A stretch of 64,000 nt of DNA from Turritopsis dohrnii (taxonomy: Eukaryota; Cnidaria; Hydrozoa; Anthoathecata; Oceaniidae). The stretch lies in assembly GCA_027922465.2 (NCBI GenBank), contig BQMF02000050.1, positions 186,001 through 250,000 of the forward strand, given 5' to 3'. Made by a program: the position numbers and the translations under genes. A model generated the notes under the pieces. It ran no database searches. It had not been told where the DNA came from and was given only the letters and a program-made list of their open reading frames with translations. Of the stretch, positions 22,801 to 32,042 are shown one piece after another; the first letter of the stretch is position 1, and each line of letters begins with the position of its first letter.

Positions 22801-25622
22801 AAAAACGCCGCTGACTTGCTGCCGTAATCGGCTGCATTTTTCTTGCTTGAGATCCATCCGTTAGCAAAGACATAAATGGAGAGTCGTTTATCATATTAAC
22901 AATCTTTTCCCTGACTGCCTCATCAATTGATCCAATTAATTCTTTGGCAGTACGGCCATCGTGATTTCCTAGATAACATAAAATGCGAAAATCAATGCAA
23001 GATCAAACAATTGGGCCTTTCTGTGTTTAGCGGTGTTAGACAGAGGCAAAATGATACATGAAAAATATTTACCACTAATAAATTTTACACCATTCATACG
23101 TTGCGTTGAGATGAGCATCCCAAAACTACTTAATGACATTGCTGGGTGGAGAGACAGACTGTATGCAGTGTTCATAAGTCGGAGATAACCAGAACGAAAT
23201 GATTTCTCCGTCAAATCATCAACACGTTTTTGCAGTGGTACTTTTTTGGTTACCAGTTCGTCGTTTCTTTCGTTGCTTGGTTTTGACGCTTCTATTTCTA
23301 GAGCAATCTGGTGAATTCGGCTTTTCATGTGGCGTGAAAGCTAAAGCAATGCAATCGATAGCTTCACTAGCCTTCCTCATGTAAACAAGAACGTGAAAAC
23401 AAACACGAAAAAACTTACCGCATCATTCGTAACGTTATTTGTGCCATTAATGAATCGCTCTGCTGCTGTCTTCGTGGCACCTTTTACATCAGAATTTCTC
23501 AACATCGCATCCTTATTTCTAGCGCAAACTTTACACCAAACTTCGTTCACATATATCATTGAATCGATAGTTGTCTCTTTGTGCCCGAATACATTTCCAA
23601 CTCCCCATTTCATGAACGTTTGAAGTTTCACAATGTTTCCTTTAGTGGTACTCATTTTCATGAATCACAACAAGAAACACATTCGCTTTTCGTGTTGTTT
23701 AGTTGTTAAGTATTAAATAGGCAATTTTTCGAATCCTTTTTAAATAGTGTGTGTAACTGATTACACTACACAGAGCACAGGTGTTATAAACTCGTTCCTA
23801 ATGCTTTTGCGCAGATGAAAAGGTCTAGGAACAAATTTGCTCATGTCTATTTACGTAAATTGAGTCCTACTTAATTTTGAACAGCGGTTTCCGTAAAAAT
23901 GGTCAGCAAATCGGTGGGGAGAGAGACGAACGAATTTTTCAACTTTGAAAATTAGACATTGTGAAAAATGGTTTTGCGTACGCGATTATTTGCGTACATG
24001 CATAATTCTACCTACGCGATTGCGTGCGCTTACGCGATCGCGTAGGTCTTAATGAGAGGCCTGGGTAAATATTCTCAATGGAAGAAAAGGCTTTACTATC
24101 TCCATCCCCAAGATATTTCGAATAGCATAACTTTCTTTTTTCAACACTTCGCTTAAAAATGCGGGTAGCCCCAGTGATTTCCATTCCTCCTGCACTTCCG
24201 GAATGGTTCAGTTTACATACATGGTTTGCTTGCCACTTTTCAAATTTATCAGGGTTTGTCTTCTTGATTTTCTCATGATTTTTGCATCCCTTACAATACC
24301 GGCTCATAACTTCTGTGTCGATAATTTTTCCAGAGTCAAGGGCAGTGAAACAACCGTTCAATGATGAAAAACCTCGCCGTTGCCATGTACCGTCACAGGA
24401 AACACTGGTATCAAAAATTTCATCAGATGAAGGATTCAACTCAGCAGCAGCTTTGTTCATGGAACTCTCAGCAACTTCGTCAACATTTTCGCAATAAATT
24501 TCATAGAACGGTCAAAGTTTTTCACAGTCATCGGACCGGGCATATTCATGTATGTTGTAAATTTTTGGATACCGCTGTAACCTTGTCCAAGATTTCGCAT
24601 AGTGTAAATTATTCTTCTGTTTATATCAAATGATTTCCCAGCTGGTTTTGATGAATAAAAATCCTGCTTATAGCCACAAGAGCATTCAACAATCAAAAAT
24701 GAACAGAGTCCCTGCTTTTTGGTAAAGTTTTCACGCAATACAACTCCGTGATTGAAACATTCCGGGCACACCATGGAGGACGAAATGAATTCTGAAAGCA
24801 GTTCTACATCAATAATTCTATATCCATCAACTTGTTTGTCACTACTTTTTGGGGTATTTGTATGAATATCTTCAAAATTAGAGTTATTTAAAGGTGTAGA
24901 TAAAACGTGAGAGGTTGGTTGGTCACCAACAGTTGATGGTCCTGCGAAGGATGGTGTGGTTGATGCTGATGCTTCTTCTTTGAGATCTCTCTTTTTAGTG
25001 AATTGATTACCACTGAACCTTCTTTTTGGACGTCTTCTTGTGCTGAATTTAACTCTATCTGTCTTTCCCATTGCAAAATGTATTTAACCAAAGTATTTAT
25101 CAATATATAGCAAAAGATATAGTATATACACTGTATATGACTATAGGAGCCCTACCATCTCCAAAAACACACTTAGGCAATGGTTTTAGGTTTATGGCAG
25201 TGGTGTCAGAATATAGCTTTTCGCAAAAAGGCAAAGAAGATAAAACAAAGAAGATAATAGAGACAATTGGGTCGAAAAGGTGGGGGAAAAGCTCAAAATA
25301 TCGCAAATATCCCAAAATTTTCGCCATTTTTAAACTTTTTTCAGAAAAATTCATTCTACCTGCCTGTAGAAAAATTTAGATATCTTTTTTCTGAGAAAAG
25401 ATTTTTGAAAGCAGTAAAAAGGGTCTTTTCCCTAGATAAATTGTCTATCATTTTCAATAAAAATTTTTTTTTTGAAAATCTAAAAAATTTTGGGGGTAAT
25501 ACCACCTTAAGCAAAAAAAACATACCAAGTGCTTGACTATTATCAGTATCGCCACCTTCGTTGACTTGCTCCAATTCTTTTGTTGAAGCAGATTTTTCTT
25601 TTTGCATTTTTCTAAAAAATGA
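16869..25622 (-). CDS. pogo/Tigger-like DDE transposase, two exons around a 7-kb intron
   Basis: Exon 1 is 25622-25526 and exon 2 is 18382-16869, giving 536 residues with the frame intact across the join. An HTH-like region (RRYEIG-type KYAADNGN, FENKFPTLSESTVRSFKKRY) is followed by a CENP-B-like second helical domain. The catalytic DDE_1 core follows: LIINIDQTPLKYVPVG, ALVVMDVFTGQMT, and MTKFYQTLDLTVNGYAKQF. Exon 1 begins with SFFRKMQKEK. The intron uses GTATGT...TTATAG and would be about 150-170 bp without the Mutator-like insertion. The coding sequence has no stops, so the nested insertions may not have killed the gene if splicing still works. Confidence 0.85.
20232..23661 (-). pseudogene. 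hAT transposase with BED-like finger, degraded
   Basis: Exons read on minus: 23661-23419 has a BED-like VWCKVCARNKD; about 23341-23072 is a helical region; about 22972-22795 has SPFMSLLTDGSQARK, and its frame runs into a stop. Then 21861-21540 carries TKLISSTADGASVNFGAYNG and VKIHCVNHRTELAVKDTFEN, and 21542-20232 carries LPKMTGTRFVSHRKKAL, FDPKSW, and the C-terminal hAT dimerisation region SNSCVERSFGTLTTLLTDRR, ending in an acidic tail. This matches the hAT branch related to vertebrate KIAA1586. A one-base frame change near 21540 and the broken exon near 22800 make it a probable pseudogene. Confidence 0.75.
22388..22411. repeat. (GTC)8 microsatellite
   Basis: Eight perfect GTC units lie inside a non-coding part of the hAT element. 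Confidence 0.95.
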
Positions 25623-25892
25623 CATTTTCTCGTTGCTGTCAATCCCTGCCTTCCTACGAACGAACAACAATAACAAGACCATACCAGACGAGAGAACGAG
25701 AAAAACGATTTTCGAATGTTCACTCTAAAAATCGAATAATTTTTATTCGAATGATAATTCCGGACCTTCAAGAGAGCAATTTTCGAATGTCACTGCAAAA
25801 TTTGAATTGATAAGATTCGAAAAAATTATTGCAACATTCAAAAGCATCATTTCAAACCATCCACGTAACAATCACTAAACCTTTTTTTCAAC

Positions 25893-26462
25893 ATGGAAAG
25901 TTACACTTTTGTTGCTGCTGTTAGAGGATATCATTACTACAGAAGATTTTGGAGGCCAAAATTAAATGAAAAACTTGATTGCTTTCATGAAACAGGAAAT
26001 GCACACGATCGTTTTGCCATCAAAACAGTCGACGAAACTGGAGAGATCGTAGGCCATTTACCGAAGAAGATTTCAAGAGTGACAAAATTCCTTTTGGATC
26101 ATGGTGTTACAATGTACTGTAAATTAGTTTCAAGGCACTATAGACGTTCGCCTTTAGTAGAAGGAGGGCTGGAGATCAAATGTGAAGTTGTGTTTACAAC
26201 ACGTGCAACAATTCTTCAATCCAAGCTGTCGACTCGCTACCTCGATTTGGTAAAAAATCTCTACCTTGAGCCTGTACAAGACACGGTGGTTGGCGACATT
26301 TTCAACTTCGTCATGACCTTACCCCCAGCTGTGAACATACTTGCTACCAAAAACAATAAAAGAAAGAAGGTAGCAGATCCCAAGAAAAACCGTGACATTA
26401 GGGAAATGTTTAGCGCGGGCAAGAAAAAGAAGGCATCCCAAGTAATTGTAATCAATGAGTAA
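25893..26462 (+). CDS. HIRAN-domain protein carried by the pogo-like element
   Basis: One 189-residue open frame. Residues about 5-115 match the HIRAN fold: VAAVRGYHYYRRFW, NAHDRFAIKTVDETGEIVGH, LPKKISRVTKFLLDHG, and GGLEIKCEVVF. HIRAN domains (as in HLTF/Rad5) bind 3' single-stranded DNA ends. The C-terminus is Lys-rich with RDIREMFSAGKKKK, which may be a nuclear-localisation or partner-binding stretch. It is transcribed away from the transposase exon 1, 270 bp apart, and both lie inside the same terminal repeats, so it is probably element cargo. A role in handling transposon ends or repair is inference only. Confidence 0.8.
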   Translation: MESYTFVAAVRGYHYYRRFWRPKLNEKLDCFHETGNAHDRFAIKTVDETGEIVGHLPKKISRVTKFLLDHGVTMYCKLVSRHYRRSPLVEGGLEIKCEVVFTTRATILQSKLSTRYLDLVKNLYLEPVQDTVVGDIFNFVMTLPPAVNILATKNNKRKKVADPKKNRDIREMFSAGKKKKASQVIVINE

Positions 26463-26720
26463 TAAAAGAAAACAAAATATGTAATAAATATCGGAGTTTT
26501 GTTAATTTTCTTAGATTTTAAAAACAGTTTTTTTACTTGCAGATGTTTTTCGGTTCAAAAAATGATTTTTTTTTACCTTTTTTTTAAAAACTTTCGCGTT
26601 TTTTAAAAAATGTACAAATTTCGCGGAAAAAACTTTCGTGTTTTTGGCCTAAAATATTTAAAATGGCAGAAACTTTCGCGAAAATGACCAAACAACGCGA
26701 AAGTTTCTGCCCTTAAAGTA

Positions 26721-26995
26721 GCTCCTTTTCATGGAAAACAGTTCCATCACTAAAGGTCCTGTAGGTACCAGCAGGCGATTCTACCGGGCCATTAATGATT
26801 GAACCAAAATAGTCTTCACGAGAAAGGAGTTGCTTCAAATTTTTCAAAACAGGAACATAATAAACAGCAGCTGCATTGTCACTACCCTCCACAAAAATTA
26901 CTTCATAATTATCTTTCGAAGCTATGTAATTGTTTAATGTTTGACCATTGCTAAAAGATTGGAAGTTTCGCTTGATAATCTAAATTTTGGTTATT
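26721..26995 (-). pseudogene. TE-X N-terminal segment
   Basis: The minus-strand frame reads KDNYEVIFVEGSDNAAAVYY, VPVLKNLKQLLSREDYFGSI and GTYRTFSDGTVFHEKEL, where the pogo-like element cuts in. After removal of that element and one TA, the codons run on into YQRHPESIQLVFY at 16664. The true 5' end of the gene is not visible. A C2H2-type N-terminus of what may be the same family occurs separately at 53930-54317. Confidence 0.6.
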
Positions 26996-27854
26996 TTGCT
27001 TAGTGTCAGTTTTCTTCAGGGAACTTAAACAAATCCGGTTATTGATGTCGCGGCATGGTGAAAAGTACCGATTACGCCTGTTTAAACCAATGAGAATCCT
27101 TCTCGGCTGGAATTATGCAAATTGTTCTGTATTCTGTAATTTATCACTATATTGTGTGGAACGTTATTACCATGAGGCCTCTTTCACAAAATGACACCGA
27201 AGGATAATGGTTGCGCTCAACAAATCTGTGTAACATTGAGTGCAACCATCAAATTATATGTTAGATAAAACAAAGTAAGTGGACTAAGTTAAGTATAATA
27301 TCTTCAATTTTGATTTAAATTGTTTTGTCCCTGTTCTAGACTGTAAATTGATACTTGTGAATGTGTAATCTTGACTTGGCAGTTTAAGTAGGTAATAAAG
27401 TCTGAGAAAACAGGGTGTTTTTAGATAAAAGTCAAGGAAAGTGATATTTTTTCTCCTGAAAGTCAGGGAAAATCAGCGAGAATATTTTGGGAAAGTGCTA
27501 CGATCCCTGTTGTAATGTTGTATTTTAACTTTTTTTTTTAGATGAAATGAAGACACGTCGATTTCCCGAAATAGAGAAGTCGTTAAAATGTAAGTATAGA
27601 AGACATGCAATGCTACGATATTTTTGTGATACAATCATACTTTTTAAACTTCTTTGGTTTTAGCAAACCTCTCCATCTAGTGATATGTCATGAGGAAACC
27701 AAGTGCTAGCTAGCTCATTATTTCAATTACATAGGGAAATCGATAAAATGTAAGTGTAAAACAACAATGTATCATAGCAAATTCTTTTTTTTTTCTTAAC
27801 TATTAAACTATTTTGTTTTTCTAATTTTGCCACGATAATTTTTAAGTTTTAACG
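26996..27854. other. Non-genic stretch with one hairpin
   Basis: No convincing gene or transposon end. A 12-bp stem with one G-U pair at 27209-27220 and 27236-27247 (GGTTGCGCTCAA against TTGAGTGCAACC) encloses a 15-base loop. Two similar AAATGTAAGT donor-like sites occur near 27585 and 27747, but I could not build a coding exon on them. Confidence 0.5.
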
Positions 27855-29697
27855 TTAGCTTCTGCAGTCCTTTCTCCCATGCTTCTGTTGGTGAAAAGCT
27901 GCATACGCATTCAGTTTAATGCCTCTGATCCGGTCTGGGTCCAGCTTGCAGCATCCGTGATTGCCTTTTAGATTTGAGGTTGGCAATTCCTCCTTGCTAA
28001 ATGATGCAATGATCATCTTGAAAATGTAATCGATAAAAGCGTCGTTGCTTGTATCTTTAGGTGGTGAACTGGCACACTCAGCTCCACCAGGCAGTGAGTA
28101 GCCAGAGATTGGTACAACTGGCAAAGGAGTAGACATGAATGCTGGAAGTGGTGGTGTCTGCAATGTGGGTTCGTCTGTAGTATGTAGAAACATAGATGGA
28201 TGCTCGTCAGTTGGTGGAGGGGGTGGTGATGGTATTGATGGTGATGGGGGTGGTGGTAAATCAAATGTTTCTGCCTCTTTCTCGTGATCATGTAATGCTG
28301 TTGTGAGTATAGTAAGGGTTTTAACAACAGTACCCAGTACACCTGATATTTGCTGAAGTTGTTTATTCATCTCCTCATATTCATGTGTTGCTTCAGCTTT
28401 ATTTTTTTTGAGGAGCTCCCCTATTTTACGGAATTCCGTATTTTCCGTCACCTTCACCTCACCATCAAGGGTATGCAAGTATCCTTCATACGATGTGATG
28501 GAATCAATTTTCTTTACCTGAAAGGTAGATTTGCGAAAAATCTATTACGATTTCCTCTGCTTTGGAACTATAGTGGAAGTAATGCAGAAATCAGAAAGTT
28601 TAAGTTTGAATTGCGTTCGAATATTCTCGTTTCTACAGTGGTATCAGCTGGAACCAATTTCACTACATCTGCTTCATTGTTTGTTTATTCATACACACCA
28701 GGTTTTATTAAAACATGCGTGACTTATACAAATTGTATATATGTAATTATAACTTTGTCAATTATAACTAGTTTATAGATACATACATTTCCAGGTAAAC
28801 GCATAGTGTTCATGTCTGTAAAATGTCCCTCTGGATTTTGAATGTTTGTAGAATTCTGAGTAAAAAGAAATTCATAAAAAGACAACTTCACTGAAATATT
28901 ATGTACTGTTTGTTAATAGTCTTTAGTCTTACTAAAAGAATTTCGTTTGTCGCTGGATACTCAACCGAACTATGAAAATCTAGTGAAGGTACCTAAAGTG
29001 TAAGAAAATCCATAGTTATTTGCTAGGTATTCAAGTTTCACAGTATTTTTGTTTTGTTCTTTAGTTAGTTTTTTTTGTTTCTTTAGTTTACTTACGAGAG
29101 CATCGGAATCATCCACCTCTTCACCAGTATCATTGAGATTGTCATGCTTATTTGACTAACATTAAAACGTAAGCATTGGTATAATTTACAAATGAATAAG
29201 ATCACGATGTTTCATCAAGCATTAAAGATTGCAATACCATATCATTTGTGGATGCCGTTTTCGTTCTTTTCACGGCATTTTCGTCGATGGAGCTCGCCTG
29301 AAGAAATAAATCTTTACTTATTTTAGTCCGTCAACGACTAAAAGAACGATATGAATGGAACCTAACCAATACCTGCTCAGACTCTTTCCTTTTTCTGGAT
29401 TGGGTCGATTCCCAATCATTCAATTCGTTTGTTGTATCTATAACGTTTTGGTTCATTGTTTAGTTATTTAGTTCTTTGTACATATAATAATTTATAGTTC
29501 TATGATTTACCTGCCATTGAGAGTATCTTCACTGCATACCCTTTTCCTTTAAATTGCACAAGGCAATCGTTTCCCACCTCTACATCACCCTCGATGGTAG
29601 CGGTAGAATATACAGCCAATTCATTATCGCAGTGGAAACTCACTAACGCATACTTTTTGGTCTTCATTAGATCCTTGTCGAAGACATCGTATTTCAA
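27855..29697 (-). CDS. Seven-exon BEN-type protein
   Basis: Exons on minus: 29697-29511, 29437-29373, 29297-29238, 29155-29096, 28992-28933, 28855-28787, 28517-27855. All have GT-AG borders and join without a stop to give 387 residues. The N-terminus (KKYALVSFHCDN...QFKGKGYAVKILSMA) resembles the short beta-rich domain found at the start of many BEN proteins. The middle has a coiled-coil stretch (ELLKKNKAEATHEYEEMNKQ) and a Pro-rich run. The C-terminal 60 residues (FIDYIFKMIIASFSKEELPT...LDPDRIRGIK) resemble a BEN DNA-binding domain. Exons 3, 4 and 5 are each exactly 60 nt in phase 0. It diverges from the TE-Y transposase 262 bp away, so it may be element cargo or a domesticated host regulator. 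Confidence 0.72.
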
Positions 29698-29959
29698 GTG
29701 CGATTTTCAAAAATTAAAATCCCGCTAATTGATTTCGTTGTTAGGATAAACAATTTCTTTTAAATAATTGGAAAAACGTATAATCAAACGCGACTTGCGG
29801 AGGCCCCTGCATTGCTCATACGCCCGTATTATCCCGCGTAAAAGTTTAATATTCACGTATAATAGGGGAAACCGTAACATACAAAAATTCGAATATCGCT
29901 TTTCTTAGCAACGTGATCTAGATCATTCGATATAAGATTTCGAGAATCATTCTCGATAA

Positions 29960-31036
29960 GATCTGGATTTAAATGATCTTGAAGAATCTGAGAAAATCGA
30001 TCAATTTATTCTTTCACAATGTGGATGCCATTACGGACCAGACAAATCGTGCTGTTCCAATGTTTTTTCAAGGGATGTCATAGAGTTTTCTCGAAATCAT
30101 ATGCGGGAACTAACTACACAAGAAAAAGACGCATTTATTTTTTCATTTTTATTTTCGTCTCGTCCTCCTAAATTCGAAGGAGAGTGGAATCAACACATCA
30201 TTTATTCTATTCATGGCCATGAGGTTTGCCGAACTACTTATCTTTTCATGCTCGATGTCTCCCTGAAGAAATTTTCAAGTCTTTGTAAGCATTACGATGA
30301 TTGTGGAGTGACACCTAGACTTCATGGCAACACAAAACGTTTACCGAAAAACGCATTTAATTATGAAACCAACCACCACGTTAAAACCTTCATAGAAAAT
30401 TATGCGGAAGAGCATGGGGTATTATTACCAGGTAGGATACCTGGATGTCGTGATCAGTCAGTAACTCTGATATCTTCTGCAGAAACCAAAAAGCATATTT
30501 GGTCGTTTTACAAAGATACATGCCTTAAATCAAATAAATTGTATGTATCATACGTCCAATTTACACTTCTGTGGAATGAGTTGACCCCTTCAATAGTCGT
30601 TGCAAAGCCCATGACTGATCTGTGTGCGACGTGTCAGGGAAACAACAACTTGATATTTCGAAGTGCCAATAAGACATTGGAAGAAAAGTCAGTCACCTTG
30701 CGAGAACAGATGCAGCACCTGGAAATAGCAAAACAAGAACTTGAATATTACAGACTGCAATGCTCCAAGGCAAAAGTTGACCTAGAAAATAGGACATTTT
30801 ACATCGCTCAGTCCAAAAATGAACCTTGTTCTTTTAGTGGTACGGCTCATTATAGCTGGGACTACGCACAGCAATTACATTACCCACAAAACCCCTTTCA
30901 ACCGGGGCCAATTTATTTTAAAACCCCACGGAAATGCAATGTATTTGGCATTTGTAATGATGGCAGCAATATACAAACCACATACCTCATTGATGAAATT
31001 GTTAACACTGGCAAAGGTGCTAATGCCACAATATCA
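29960..31036 (+). pseudogene. TE-Y transposase, N-terminal part
   Basis: The frame opens after a TAA at 29957 (probably an exon start) and runs to 31036, where the Helitron begins. It shows Cys-rich QCGCHYGPDKSCCSN, the repeated family block YVSYVQFTLLWNELTPSIVV, VAKPMTDLCATCQGN, a coiled coil (EEKSVTLREQMQHLEIAKQE), and GNCNVFGIC-type and DEIVNTGKGANATIS segments. I recognise it as a widespread transposase-like family in invertebrates, with an RNase-H-like core continued downstream, but cannot place its superfamily. The C-terminal part resumes at 46285 with the codon phase preserved. Small frameshifts in the downstream part make it a pseudogene. Confidence 0.68.
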
Positions 31037-32042
31037 TCTTATTATACTAATTCGCGTTGTGCATCCCACTTTTATTTTAGAGAGTGATATATTTACTTTT
31101 CTTTTAACGGTCAAATCCTTCTTATTTTTTCCCTTTTCGTCGTAAAACCACGAAGAAGTGACAGACACTTTTTTTAATGTTACGTAATCTACGTAATTTA
31201 AGTGTGACGTTTCTTTCGGGAGACCAACACAATGCGCATAAACTACGTAGAGGCCGAGTTTTCTAATGTTACGTAATCAGTATACACGTAATGTAAGCGT
31301 GACGTTTCTTTCGGGAAACCTATACAATGCATTTATTTTGATTTATTTTGATTGTTTTGATTGACGTGATGCTTTTGAACCAATCAAAATTGTTTTCCAG
31401 AATCGGGCAAACTATAGCAACCAATTCGTTCAGAACGTAAACAAATTAATTTTTAATTTTCCAGTAAGGACGCTTGCGAAACAATATATTGTTTGTATAC
31501 ATTGTTTGTATTATCCAAAGATTTAGAGCGAAAGATCAGGTAAACCGTTTGTTTAAAATTTAAAAATAGGCTACTTACTGGATAATGTATAATTATTATT
31601 TTTTTTAATTAGATCATTTTGTTGTTTTTGTGTTGTTGTGGTTGCTGCCCTGTTGATGATCGAGAGACAGGTTTTGTTTATACTTGCAAAATATACGTCA
31701 ACGAGGTGAGATCTCTTTATTTGTTTTCATAATAATTTAAAAATGGTAAACTTTACGGCGGTTTTCCGTGTTTATCCCCAGTGTTCCTAAGAACTGTTTA
31801 TCCTTTGTTTATGTTTAAAACCTATTGCTCTTTCTGTCTTCTAACACGTTTTTTATCTGCATTCCAGGTTCGTTTTTTTCAGTTTATTTTCAAAAGAAGA
31901 AGTTAGTTCTTAGATAGAAAGGTTTGTTGAAGATTATTATCACAGTTTCGACTTTTCTTTTTATTTCGTATTAGTCAGTTTCCTTATGCTTCTGCCTAGA
32001 TTTGTGCTGTTTATTCACAGTTGGTAGCTATTTCTTTCTCTT
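31037..32042 (+). promoter_or_regulatory. Helitron A 5' region with tandem TTACGTAA blocks
   Basis: The first 150 bp are the conserved Helitron 5' arm, including TTTTAGAGAGTGA and TTTTCGTCGTAAAACCACG. At 31174-31231 and 31265-31330 there is an imperfect tandem duplication, each copy holding TGTTACGTAATC and GTGACGTTTCTTTCGGG. TTACGTAA and TGACGT are bZIP-type site shapes. No coding exon was found here, so the region probably holds the promoter of the Rep/helicase gene. Confidence 0.5.

Larger units (their letters stand above)
19791..24063 (-). mobile_element. hAT element (KIAA1586-like type) inside the Mutator-like transposase
   Basis: Inverted ends CAGGCCTCTCA are flanked by GGTAAA at 19785-19790 and 24064-24069. 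Removing the element and one GGTAAA restores the Mutator frame (ENIYPG running into RNVEKLECVGH). Subterminal regions carry many CGCGATCGCG and GCGTACG palindromes at both ends. The genes inside are a BED-like N-terminus and a hAT transposase on minus. Six bases is short for hAT, where 8 is usual, though hAT subgroups with 5-6 bp duplications have been described. Confidence 0.85.
19064..25071 (-). pseudogene. Mutator-like transposase, split by a hAT element and frame-shifted
   Basis: Reading the minus strand from 25071: a basic N-terminus, a zinc-ribbon-like CPECFNHG...CSCGYKQD, then FDINRRIIYTMRNLGQGYSG, and after a frameshift near 24470 VSCDGTWQRRGFSSLNG and SRYCKGCKNHE. The hAT insertion follows at 24063. 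On the far side it resumes with EKLECVGHIQKRVG, KGLGGRGRLTD, HCPDGKESWCRFKRDK, KCVHGKTQ, and a Lys-rich tail ending at 19064. This is the MULE transposase family with the DGTWQ catalytic Asp block and a YLGDGDSKAF block. Two or more single-base frameshifts besides the insertion show that it is inactive. Confidence 0.82.
18491..25499 (-). mobile_element. Mutator-like element (MULE) inserted in the pogo transposase intron
   Basis: The ends share TTACCCCC(T/A)AAATT in inverted orientation (18491 onward and 25499 backward). The interior carries a degraded Mutator-type transposase on minus. Net length without the internal hAT element is about 2.7 kb. I could not confirm the 9-bp duplication expected for MULEs, so the boundaries could be off by some bases. 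The 18491-19063 part is AT-rich and non-coding. Confidence 0.65.
16665..26718 (-). mobile_element. pogo/Tigger-like (DDE_1) transposon with HIRAN gene
   Basis: Both ends carry CTTT followed by GGGCAGAAACTTTCGCGT, an 18-bp perfect inverted core, and are flanked by TA at 16663-16664 and 26719-26720. Further ACTTTCGCG repeats lie just inside both ends. It encodes a two-exon DDE transposase on minus and a HIRAN-domain protein on plus, diverging from a 270-bp spacer. The transposase intron has grown to about 7.1 kb because a Mutator-like element, itself containing a hAT element, landed in it. Without those insertions the element would be about 3 kb. Confidence 0.85.

Noticed and set aside
25454..25771. 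105-codon minus frame upstream of the MULE
   Set aside because: Its sensible part is exon 1 of the pogo transposase in another frame; the rest is intron and promoter.
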